Of a stretch of DNA of 12,920 nt, positions 1 to 5,823 are shown one piece after another. The position numbers and the translations under genes were made by a program. The DNA is taken from NCBI GenBank assembly GCA_026394095.1, contig JAPKYY010000117.1, forward strand, positions 1-12,920, written 5' to 3'. The number at the start of each line of letters is the position of its first letter. Positions within the stretch are counted from its first letter, which is position 1. The notes under the pieces are model-generated. The model made no database searches and had not been told where the DNA came from. It saw only the letters and a program-made list of their open reading frames with translations. The DNA comes from Acidobacteriota bacterium (GTDB lineage: Bacteria > Acidobacteriota > Terriglobia > Bryobacterales > Bryobacteraceae).

Positions 1-180
1 AACAAAAAAGGCTTCTTCCTCGATGGCGACGATATCGTGGTTGCCAGCGAAGGCGATCTCATCAAGACTCGATATAAAGTGATCCGGATCGGCCTGACAA
101 ACGTCACTATGGAAGACACACAATTCAAGCAGCAACAGACATTGCCAATTGTGCCCGATAATAGTGGTGGAGGAGCCTAA
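1..180 (+). CDS. C-terminal fragment of an unidentified protein upstream of a pseudopilin gene
   Basis: The first reading frame is open from the window edge to a TAA at 178-180 and gives about 59 residues, so only the C-terminus is visible. It contains a beta-rich stretch (FFLDGDDIVVASEGD, then RYKVIRIG) followed by a polar tail ending in SGGGA. The pattern of a 'value/needs-to-be-set' strand, a Gly-Asp turn and a second strand resembles the C-terminal beta domains of PilP/GspC-like pilus or type II secretion assembly proteins. That resemblance is only suggestive. The stop codon directly abuts the ATG of the pseudopilin gene, and the Gly codons of the tail supply that gene's ribosome binding site. 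The two are therefore almost certainly co-transcribed and translationally coupled. Confidence 0.75.
   Translation, partial: NKKGFFLDGDDIVVASEGDLIKTRYKVIRIGLTNVTMEDTQFKQQQTLPIVPDNSGGGA
169..175 (+). promoter_or_regulatory. Ribosome binding site of the pseudopilin gene, inside the upstream coding sequence
   Basis: GGAGGAG lies 5 nt before the ATG at 181. It is made by the last Gly codons of the upstream gene, which supports the start at 181 and suggests translational coupling. Confidence 0.75.
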
Positions 181-1533
181 ATGCCCGGCGCAGTGAGAGC
201 AAAAGAAGGAGAGCGTGGTTTTGCCCTACTCTTCGTGTTTGCACTCGCCGCTATGGCCGCATTGATGCTCTACAACGAGTTACCGCGGGCCGTTTTTGAA
301 AGTCAGCGAGCCAAAGAAGATCTCCTCGTCAGCCGCGGCCAGGAATACCAACGTGGAATCCAGCTCTTCTATCGCAAATACCGTAAGTATCCGGCAACGA
401 TGGAAGATCTCGAAAAAACCAGCGGCATACGCTTTCTCCGACGCCGTTACGTCGACCCATTCTCGGGCAAAGATGACTGGCGCATCGTACATGTTGGGCC
501 CAACGGTCAATTCACAGATTCAAAAGTAATCAAGCCCCAGCAGCCTGCTCAGGGAACTGGGTTTGGCGCAAACACTGCAACTGGCACCGAAGAGCGCAAA
601 GACGACCCCAACGACCCCACTCTAAAGAAGCGCGCCAGCGACACCAGCGCAGCCGAAATCGGGGGAACTGCCAGCGCTGCTGCGGCTGACCCGAACGCCC
701 TCCCACAAGGAGCCCCACCCCCGCCAATGAATGGCCTGCCTTATCAGGGCCGTACCGGCAACGAAAACAGCTATCAACAGCAAACCGGCTACCCCCAACA
801 GAATGGTGGCTTTGGCGCACCAGCCAATATTGGTGTCGGCAGTAGCGGTGGCGGCTATGGCGGAGTAGGTAGCGTAGGCGCAGGCCTTCCGAACACAAGC
901 TTCCCCAGTGCAGGCATCAACTCCCAAACGGGAGGAGCCTCCGGCATACCGATCCAGCAAGGTAATGGCTACCCTCAGAATCAGAACGGCCAGCGGCCCC
1001 TCACCGCCGACCAGCTCAACCCGGCCCTCGATGTGATTCAACGGTTGCTTACGACCCCCCGCCAGCCTCCACCAGGGGTAATCCCCGGCTCAAGCGCTAC
1101 GGGCCCCATCACAAATCCGGGAGGAGCGTTCCAGATCAGTGGGCCTGCAGCCAATGGTGGCAATGGTCAATTCGGCGGTGGTGGCATCGCTGGCGTAGCC
1201 AGCAAACATGAAGGACGCGGGATCAAGCTCGTCAATGAACGGGAACGCATTGAGGAGTGGGAATTCATCTACGACTACGGTAAAGATCGTGGTGGCCGTC
1301 CGGGTACGAATTCCCAGAGCCAGCAAGGAAACATGCAAGGTGGAATCAATCCTGCTCAAGGAAGTGGCTTTGGCGGAGGTGGCGGCTTCGGCCAGCAGGG
1401 TCAGGGTGGCTTCGGCCAACAGGGTGGCGGTGGCTTTGGCCAACAGGGCGGCGGCTTCGGTCAGCAAGGCGGTGGCGGCTTCGGCCAACAACAACCGCAA
1501 CAGCCTGGCCGTCCCGGTCGCACTCGCAACTAA
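181..1533 (+). CDS. GspG-like type II secretion pseudopilin with low-complexity Gly/Gln-rich extension
   Basis: This 450-residue protein starts like a type IV prepilin: a short positive leader, a probable prepilin-peptidase site at Gly13/Phe14 (ERG|FALL), then a hydrophobic helix to about residue 31. The following region (YPATMEDLEK, then a conserved-looking YVDPFSGKDDW near residues 90-100) matches the GspG pseudopilin core, where a Pro-Trp/Phe-containing loop follows the helix. The Glu normally at mature position 5 is Phe18, as in atypical or tip pseudopilins. From about residue 115 to 335 the chain is Pro/Gln/Gly/Asn-rich. A non-repetitive block at about 336-369 (IAGVASKHEG, then EEWEFIYDYG) interrupts it before a Gly-rich tail. 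GspG proteins are normally about 140-150 residues, so about two thirds of this protein is extra. Function in secretion or pilus assembly is inferred from the N-terminus and from coupling to the upstream gene. It converges on, and overlaps by 4 nt, the regulator gene on the other strand. Confidence 0.75.
   Translation: MPGAVRAKEGERGFALLFVFALAAMAALMLYNELPRAVFESQRAKEDLLVSRGQEYQRGIQLFYRKYRKYPATMEDLEKTSGIRFLRRRYVDPFSGKDDWRIVHVGPNGQFTDSKVIKPQQPAQGTGFGANTATGTEERKDDPNDPTLKKRASDTSAAEIGGTASAAAADPNALPQGAPPPPMNGLPYQGRTGNENSYQQQTGYPQQNGGFGAPANIGVGSSGGGYGGVGSVGAGLPNTSFPSAGINSQTGGASGIPIQQGNGYPQNQNGQRPLTADQLNPALDVIQRLLTTPRQPPPGVIPGSSATGPITNPGGAFQISGPAANGGNGQFGGGGIAGVASKHEGRGIKLVNERERIEEWEFIYDYGKDRGGRPGTNSQSQQGNMQGGINPAQGSGFGGGGGFGQQGQGGFGQQGGGGFGQQGGGFGQQGGGGFGQQQPQQPGRPGRTRN
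1366..1491 (+). repeat. Tandem GFGQQ-(Gly)n codon repeats at the 3' end of the pseudopilin gene
   Basis: Five copies of Phe-Gly-Gln-Gln separated by 3-5 residues, mostly Gly, span about residues 396-437. The DNA is a degenerate tandem array (variants of ggcggcttcggccaacagg), so slippage could change the copy number between strains. The tail then ends with a basic Pro/Arg-rich stretch. Confidence 0.85.
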
Positions 1534-2078
1534 AGCGCGACGTAACCCCGGCGAATCCCCTGTGTAACAGCTTCTGTCCGTGACCCGGCATTCAACTTCG
1601 TCATCAACGAACTCACGTGAAATTTCACCGTATGTTCGGTGATACTCAACCGCCAGGCGATTTCCTTATTCCCAACCCCTTCGGCCAGTAGCCGCAAAAC
1701 CTCGCGCTCACGATTGGTTAGCGAGGAATCAGAAAAAGCAGGAGCCGGAGCAGGCCAGGACTCCATATCATGCGCAGGGAACACCATCAGGCCAGCGGCA
1801 GCAGCCTCTAGAGCCGCCCGAATTTCAATCGGGCTGGCATTCGGCGGCAAAGCTCCTCGAGCGCCCTGGCGAACCATCGTGGAAGGCGAGTGCTCGGTCA
1901 ACAACACAACCGGCAATGGCGGCGGATCATTGTCGATTTCATCGAAGTGACGGTCAGACAACAACACATCGGCAATCTCCCCGGACTTCGCCATCTGAAA
2001 TCCAACTTGTTGCTCGAGCAAAGTGCGCAAGCCCGCCTCAACTACAGGACTCGATGCATCGATTCGTACGCGTGTCAT
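1530..2078 (-). CDS. LuxR/NarL-type transcription regulator with a degenerate receiver domain
   Basis: The 182-residue protein has the two-domain NarL/FixJ layout: a receiver-like domain (about 1-100), a Pro-rich linker (about 101-118) and a complete LuxR-type helix-turn-helix (119-182; LTNREREVLRLLAEG, NKEIAWRLSI, then TVKFHVSSLMTKL). The DNA-binding half looks intact. The receiver half aligns well with NarL receivers (VVEAGLRTLLE; VVLLTE; GARGALPPNASP), but the Mg-binding acidic pair is Ala8-Ser9 and the conserved Lys is Pro79. Asp42 may occupy the phosphoacceptor position and Thr61 is kept. Conventional phosphorylation is therefore unlikely. The ATG overlaps the stop of the upstream HtrA-like protease gene as ATGA. 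A GGGAGG sits 14 nt upstream, rather far, consistent with reinitiation. It is the last gene of a three-gene operon, with no sensor kinase visible in the window. Confidence 0.88.
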   Translation of the reverse strand: MTRVRIDASSPVVEAGLRTLLEQQVGFQMAKSGEIADVLLSDRHFDEIDNDPPPLPVVLLTEHSPSTMVRQGARGALPPNASPIEIRAALEAAAAGLMVFPAHDMESWPAPAPAFSDSSLTNREREVLRLLAEGVGNKEIAWRLSITEHTVKFHVSSLMTKLNAGSRTEAVTQGIRRGYVAL

Positions 2079-2947
2079 GCGGCTGCTGACAGCCTCCCTT
2101 CGATTCCGGGGCCAAATGAAATCGCCACCTCGCGCGGAACTGGCTTCCCGTTGCGAAGAAACTCAAGATGCACAAGGCCTCCTTCAGATAGCCGATCCGC
2201 AAGATCGTCCGGCGACGAAAATGGTTTGCCATCCATTCCAATTATTACGTCACCCCGAAGCAGCGATGCGGATTCAGCTTTGCTGTGTGGCACTATCTCT
2301 TCGATGCGCAAACCGTTCACAAGTTTCGACAACACCTGAATTTGAACTGGCTGTATCGTTACGCCAAGTACCGGCGTTTCTACGCGGCGTCGGGCACGAT
2401 CGATAAATCGCGCCACTTCATTGGATGGCACAGCCAGACCAAGATTCCCGACGATCATCGTATTGATTCCGACAACAGCACCAACTGCATTGGCCAGGGC
2501 TCCTCCAGAATTCCCAGGTGCCAACCGGATCTGGGCTTGCACCCAGGGCTGCTTCCCAAGATTTTGGTGAGGCCCAACCGCGTGGACAACTCCGGTCGAC
2601 AGCGCCCCCACAAAACCAAGCGGGTTGCCCACAGCCATCAATACCTCTCCGCGCCGCAACAGCGAAGAATCAGCCCACCGGGCCGCAGGCAAATTCTTGC
2701 GATCCACTTCAAGCAACGCAAGGTCCCGACGCTCTTCGCGACGGAGCAGCCTCGCCTTGGCAACATGTCCATCCCAGAATTCCACCTCAACAGACGACCC
2801 ACGCACTACATGAGCATTCGAAACAATCCGGCCTTCCTGATTCCAGATCACTCCTGACCCTGCGCCGCCACGACCCTCATCCACTCGTACCTGGACGGTC
2901 GACCGGCGCAACTGCTCAGCAATCTCCCCGAAGCCGGGGGCAATCAT
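2075..2947 (-). CDS. HtrA/DegP-like trypsin-fold serine protease with C-terminal PDZ domain, catalytic triad intact
   Basis: This 290-residue protein is an S1C-family protease. The protease domain (about 10-190) shows the full triad: His46 in SNAHVV, Asp75 in RRDLALLEV and Ser147 in APGNSGGAL. An oxyanion-type GNPLG motif is at 107-111. One PDZ domain follows (about 190-285; LRIEEIVPHSKAESASLLRGDVI). HtrA proteins usually carry a signal peptide or membrane anchor and 1-2 PDZ domains. This one begins directly with the protease fold, so a cytoplasmic location is inferred. The start at 2947 has a good GGAGG 5 nt upstream, and the ATG overlaps the stop of the upstream pseudoprotease gene (ATGA). 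Its own stop overlaps the regulator start in the same way. It probably works with its inactive paralogue, for example as a mixed oligomer. The substrate is unknown. Confidence 0.9.
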   Translation of the reverse strand: MIAPGFGEIAEQLRRSTVQVRVDEGRGGAGSGVIWNQEGRIVSNAHVVRGSSVEVEFWDGHVAKARLLRREERRDLALLEVDRKNLPAARWADSSLLRRGEVLMAVGNPLGFVGALSTGVVHAVGPHQNLGKQPWVQAQIRLAPGNSGGALANAVGAVVGINTMIVGNLGLAVPSNEVARFIDRARRRVETPVLGVTIQPVQIQVLSKLVNGLRIEEIVPHSKAESASLLRGDVIIGMDGKPFSSPDDLADRLSEGGLVHLEFLRNGKPVPREVAISFGPGIEGRLSAAA

Positions 2948-3828
2948 GCAGCCCTCCGTCCGGTGGGCCGGCGTCCAATCTCGATCTGCAACTCAAGCTC
3001 CTGGCCAGCCCGCGAAATGAGGATCGGAATCTGCTGGCCGATATGCGGCGGTTCAAGAAATTCCTGGATACAGGCAAAGTCACTCGCTCGCTGGCCCCCG
3101 ATCGACAAAATCACATCCCCAACCATTAGCTGAGCAAGAGCAGAAGGCGAATCGGGTTCCACATTGAGAACAATCATCCCGGCAGGCTGCGGCACATGCT
3201 GCAAACCAACACCCAAATAGCCGCGCCCAAGTTCTCCATGCGCTGCAATGGTCTCCACAAAAAGGTGAAGGTTCGAAGATGGGATGACGACTGCCGTTCC
3301 GCGAGCCAACCCAGTACTGATCATTCCAAGCAAGGACCCATCAGCCCGCAAAGCCAGCCCCCCAGAAATCCCGGGGTATATCGGCAGATCGAGCTTGATG
3401 AAATGGTCCAGCTTGCCGCCCTTCCAGGTCCGCCAGGTGCCGGACAAAGAGCTCAGCATGCCAAGCGAAGCGTTAGGTCCGGTCTCGGGCGAACGGGAAA
3501 TGCCAATGATCAACTCACCGAGAGTAGCGCTCCCGGCAAGAGGCAATACCGGCGCATCAAGAAATGGGGCTTGCAACTGAAGAAGTGCAAGGTCCCCACT
3601 GGGGTCGCGGCCGAGGAGGGAAGCGGCCGCAACCTCACCATTGGGAAGGAGAACCTGGAAGTCCTCATCTTGTTCGACGCCAGGATCCACCGTTAGGATG
3701 CGGGTGCTATCAACTAATATTCCACTCTGGTATCCGTTTTTGCGGGCTGAGACGGCGACGACAGACTGGGCTGCGCCACCAACGGTTTCTGCGAGCACCT
3801 GGCTGAGTTCGATCAATGGATTCTGCAT
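2944..3828 (-). CDS. HtrA-like pseudoprotease (trypsin fold plus PDZ) lacking the catalytic histidine
   Basis: This 294-residue protein is homologous in layout to the protease encoded downstream: a trypsin-like fold (about 15-195) and a PDZ domain (about 200-290; GYLGVGLQHV, LNVEPDSPSALAQLMVGDVIL). Where the active paralogue reads ILTNAHVV or equivalent, this one reads ILTVDPGV, so the catalytic His is Pro49. Asp79 (SGDLALLQL) and Ser155 (PGISGGLAL) remain, but the Asn before the Ser is Ile. A proteolytically dead scaffold or regulatory subunit is inferred. No signal peptide or membrane segment is visible, and an in-frame TAG at 3841-3843 excludes an N-terminal extension. A TAGGA sequence lies 10 nt before the ATG. 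It is the first gene of the operon, and its stop overlaps the next start as ATGA. Confidence 0.85.
   Translation of the reverse strand: MQNPLIELSQVLAETVGGAAQSVVAVSARKNGYQSGILVDSTRILTVDPGVEQDEDFQVLLPNGEVAAASLLGRDPSGDLALLQLQAPFLDAPVLPLAGSATLGELIIGISRSPETGPNASLGMLSSLSGTWRTWKGGKLDHFIKLDLPIYPGISGGLALRADGSLLGMISTGLARGTAVVIPSSNLHLFVETIAAHGELGRGYLGVGLQHVPQPAGMIVLNVEPDSPSALAQLMVGDVILSIGGQRASDFACIQEFLEPPHIGQQIPILISRAGQELELQIEIGRRPTGRRAA
2953..2957 (-). promoter_or_regulatory. Ribosome binding site of the active HtrA-like protease
   Basis: GGAGG on the minus strand lies 5 nt upstream of the ATG at 2947, inside the 3' end of the preceding gene. It fixes the start that overlaps the upstream stop codon. 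Confidence 0.7.
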
Positions 3829-3950
3829 TTTACTGATGTCCTAGGATTCCAGAATGCCCTTTCCAAAGCAAAAAAACTACCCTCAAACGGCTAGTAGACT
3901 CCCTGCCCGATTGGCTAGGCGCTTGCGCGGTCGTTTACACTGGAGAAGGA
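3829..3950. promoter_or_regulatory. Divergent promoter region between the protease operon and the small membrane-protein operon
   Basis: This 122-nt gap separates two diverging transcription units and must hold both promoters. On the plus strand TTGGCT (3911-3916) and a weak TTTACA/TACACT (about 3934-3940) precede GGAGAAGGA, which ends directly before the ATG at 3951. The match to consensus is poor. An A-tract (7 A, about 3870-3876) lies mid-region. I could not pick a convincing promoter for the minus strand. Confidence 0.4.
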
Positions 3951-4370
3951 ATGACGACTGAAGTTAAGAAAGACATCGCCGCGGTCGAGCCGGCCCAAAG
4001 CTGGTTTCTTCCCGTGTTGCTTACCTGGGTTGCCCCTGGGTCGGGTTATTTTCTGTTGAAGAGCCCTGAGCGCGGCGCAGCCATGGCAGGGATGTCCATT
4101 GTGATGTTCATTCTCGGCTTGCTCATGCGGGGTGCTTTCTTCGAACCACAAACCGGAGACCTGCTCACCACCGTAATTTATTGTGGCGGTTGGATAGCGA
4201 ACCTCGCCAACGGCAGTCTTTACTTTTTGGCCAAAGCTTTCGGCTACAACTCGCCCGACGTGGCTGGCCACGTTGTCGACTATGGCACCAAGTTCCTGGT
4301 CGGCTCCGGGCTGATCAACATTCTGGCCATGGTTGATGTTTTCGAAATCGCGACACGAAAGAAGAGCTAG
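3951..4370 (+). CDS. Small multi-pass membrane protein, possibly DUF6677-like
   Basis: The 139-residue protein has about four hydrophobic segments (roughly 17-36, 44-62, 71-98 and 115-134), with a short charged N-terminus and a basic C-terminus (ATRKKS). The first segment ends in WVAPGSGYFLLKSPERGA. This resembles the Pro-Gly-x-Gly-[HY]-Phe hairpin of small membrane families such as the TM2 domain and the family I remember as DUF6677 in Acidobacteria; the family name is tentative. No enzymatic residues stand out. GGAGAAGGA immediately upstream supports the start. It heads a run of three genes with 12- and 13-nt gaps, suggesting a shared envelope-related role that cannot be specified. Confidence 0.8.
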   Translation: MTTEVKKDIAAVEPAQSWFLPVLLTWVAPGSGYFLLKSPERGAAMAGMSIVMFILGLLMRGAFFEPQTGDLLTTVIYCGGWIANLANGSLYFLAKAFGYNSPDVAGHVVDYGTKFLVGSGLINILAMVDVFEIATRKKS

Positions 4371-4382
4371 GAGAATCCAACA

Positions 4383-4568
4383 ATGCCCAAAATGGCCTTA
4401 TCTCACTTTGAAATGGCAATTCTTTTCTCGTTGCTCACCAGTGTCGCCCTCGGGATCACTGGCAAAACCGGTCGCCAGGAACAAATTCGCTACGCTGCCT
4501 ATTGCTTCGGTTCTTTTGTCCTCGCCCTTTTCGGCCTGGGCTGGTTAATGTACTTCGGCCATCGCTAA
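4383..4568 (+). CDS. Small two-helix membrane protein of unknown function
   Basis: The 61-residue protein has two predicted transmembrane helices (about 9-27 and 37-59) joined by a short basic loop (GKTGRQEQIR), making a hairpin with both ends probably on the same side. AGGAG at 4369-4373, overlapping the previous stop codon, lies 9 nt before the ATG and supports expression as part of the operon. I do not recognise the family. The good ribosome binding site, the coherent hydrophobic pattern and the spacing argue that it is a real gene. Confidence 0.7.
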   Translation: MPKMALSHFEMAILFSLLTSVALGITGKTGRQEQIRYAAYCFGSFVLALFGLGWLMYFGHR

Positions 4569-4581
4569 GGAGACGTTCGCC

Positions 4582-4893
4582 ATGAGAGTTTTTCTCGTTT
4601 TTGCACTTTGCTTCACTACTTGGGCTCAAGAGACCTCAGGAGAGTACAAGCTTCCCGAGAATTTCCTTCGCTTCAACGTCAGCAAGATTTACGCCGCAGT
4701 ATCGAACGCCCCCAAGAGTCAGCCCCCTGTCATTGTCGAGGCAGCACCCAAAGAAATCTCATGCGGGCACATCCGCATCCTCCCCGCAAACCCGGACTTG
4801 GATCCCGGCATGACATTGCCAAAAGGCGCTTATATTCAAAGCCGCATGCCAGTGCTCAAAGGCATGCCCGCCTGTCAGACAACCGGCCGCTAG
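4582..4893 (+). CDS. Small exported protein of unknown function
   Basis: The 103-residue protein begins with a signal peptide (MRVFLVFALCFTTWAQ), with likely cleavage after Ala15. The mature part is about 88 residues and has two cysteines, Cys61 and Cys98, that could form a disulfide after export. It carries no motif I recognise. AAGGAG at 4567-4572, spanning the previous stop, lies 9 nt before the ATG. It is the third gene of the small operon starting at 3951. Its TAG ends exactly one base before the convergent stop of the gene on the other strand. Confidence 0.75.
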   Translation: MRVFLVFALCFTTWAQETSGEYKLPENFLRFNVSKIYAAVSNAPKSQPPVIVEAAPKEISCGHIRILPANPDLDPGMTLPKGAYIQSRMPVLKGMPACQTTGR

Positions 4894-5751
4894 TTAAGGC
4901 TTCCCCGCCCCGCCCTTTGGAATCTGCGTCACCTTCTCGCCGACCTTCTGATAAACCCCCAACTTGGAATCGGCAAGATCAGGCCTCCGCACGCTGATCG
5001 ACTCAATCACGGTATTCCCGGGTCCAGGCCGAGTGGTAATCAGCTGCTGCTCACGCAATTTCAAAGGCCCATCCGCCGATCGCCCCGGCGCTGCAACCCC
5101 ATAAACTGTAATTTCACTGGTAGAAGTTCCGTCTGGATTCAGTGAATCAATCTTGATCTTCTGGCCAGTCAACTCCATTTTGCCAGTGGGTGCGTTGCGA
5201 AACTCCTGCGTTACTTCTTTAGCGCCCTTCCCCTCGGGTGCCTTCTCTATCAGTTCACGAACTGCCTCAACAAAATTCCCGCTCTGATCGAGAACGTAGG
5301 TGGAACGATTCGTCTGCTGCTTCCCATAAGCCGATGTCGTCTGGCTCGCCGTTTTCTCAACTGCTGCAAAGCTTCCATTCACCGTCGGGCGCTCTACCAC
5401 CGAAATCGTCTTCGTTTGCCCGCTCTGTTGCTGCGTCGTCACCACCGCTCGCTCTGTAGCAGCCAGCCGCCCATTCAGATCGCTTTCATATTTGGTCGTC
5501 TCTACGATAGTCGAGCCATCCGGCCCCTGCTTCTCGACAACTCGCAATTTCTCCGGCGGCAACTTGTTTCCATTCGCATCACGGCGCTCGACAATCTCTT
5601 CACTGACACGCCCGTTCGGGCCTTCCTCAACCACGCGGCGCTCCCGCTTCTCTTCAGGCGCTGGCAGCAGGACACGGCGGCCATCCACGTCATAAACATA
5701 GATCTGGGCGAGCATCGTTGTACTCAGGAGAAAAAGGCTAAAGTACCGCAT
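4894..5751 (-). CDS. Exported repeat protein of unknown function
   Basis: The 285-residue protein starts with a short signal peptide (MRYFSLFLLSTTMLAQ). The mature part is hydrophilic, rich in Glu, Thr, Arg and Val and almost free of aromatic clusters. It has about four degenerate tandem repeats of about 32 residues each (91-122, 123-155, 156-186, 187-218). Each opens with a Gly-centred turn (NGRLAATE, NGSFAAVE, SGNFVEAV, TGKMELTG) followed by two polar beta-like stretches. This looks like a secreted beta-repeat or fibrous surface protein, but no function can be assigned. The start is followed directly by the signal sequence, and an upstream in-frame extension is not needed. It is transcribed alone, divergently from miaB, and abuts the convergent gene with no gap. 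Confidence 0.75.
   Translation of the reverse strand: MRYFSLFLLSTTMLAQIYVYDVDGRRVLLPAPEEKRERRVVEEGPNGRVSEEIVERRDANGNKLPPEKLRVVEKQGPDGSTIVETTKYESDLNGRLAATERAVVTTQQQSGQTKTISVVERPTVNGSFAAVEKTASQTTSAYGKQQTNRSTYVLDQSGNFVEAVRELIEKAPEGKGAKEVTQEFRNAPTGKMELTGQKIKIDSLNPDGTSTSEITVYGVAAPGRSADGPLKLREQQLITTRPGPGNTVIESISVRRPDLADSKLGVYQKVGEKVTQIPKGGAGKP
5098..5481 (-). repeat. Four degenerate about 32-codon repeats inside the exported repeat protein gene
   Basis: Residues 91-218 divide into blocks of 32, 33, 31 and 32 residues that share a Gly turn, a following hydrophobic/acidic strand and a terminal Val/Tyr-rich strand. The similarity is at protein level only. The earlier segments near residues 45-80 (GPNGRVSE, GPDGSTIVE) look like further partial copies. 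Confidence 0.5.
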
Positions 5752-5823
5752 ACGTTTCTACGCTAAAACTATCGGCAGAAAGAGGCGATCTGTACAGTCC
5801 CTATAATGGAAGATGGTTCCAGC
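5752..5823. promoter_or_regulatory. Divergent intergenic region upstream of miaB
   Basis: This 72-nt gap lies between the diverging exported repeat protein gene and miaB. It contains a perfect 8-bp palindrome, CTGTACAG (5790-5797), and a perfect TATAAT (5802-5807) directed toward miaB. I see no convincing promoter for the minus-strand gene. The palindrome is too short to call an operator with confidence. Confidence 0.4.
5802..5807 (+). promoter_or_regulatory. Candidate -10 element of miaB
   Basis: A perfect TATAAT lies 16 nt before the ATG at 5824. No -35 hexamer is recognisable 16-18 nt upstream. If it is used, transcription would begin near 5814, giving a leader of about 10 nt. It would also exclude the alternative ATG at 5806, which lies within the hexamer. 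Confidence 0.35.

Noticed and set aside
1366..1491. CRISPR-like or mobile-element repeat
   Set aside because: The repeats lie in frame within a coding sequence, are contiguous and encode GFGQQ units, with no spacers.
2285..3129. Open frames on the plus strand opposite the protease pair
   Set aside because: Their proteins are low-complexity Arg/Pro/Ser-rich translations with no domains, as expected of the antisense of GC-rich genes.
5806..5823. Upstream ATG at 5806 as the miaB start
   Set aside because: It would add MEDGSS before the family's standard N-terminus, lacks a ribosome binding site, and overlaps a perfect TATAAT.
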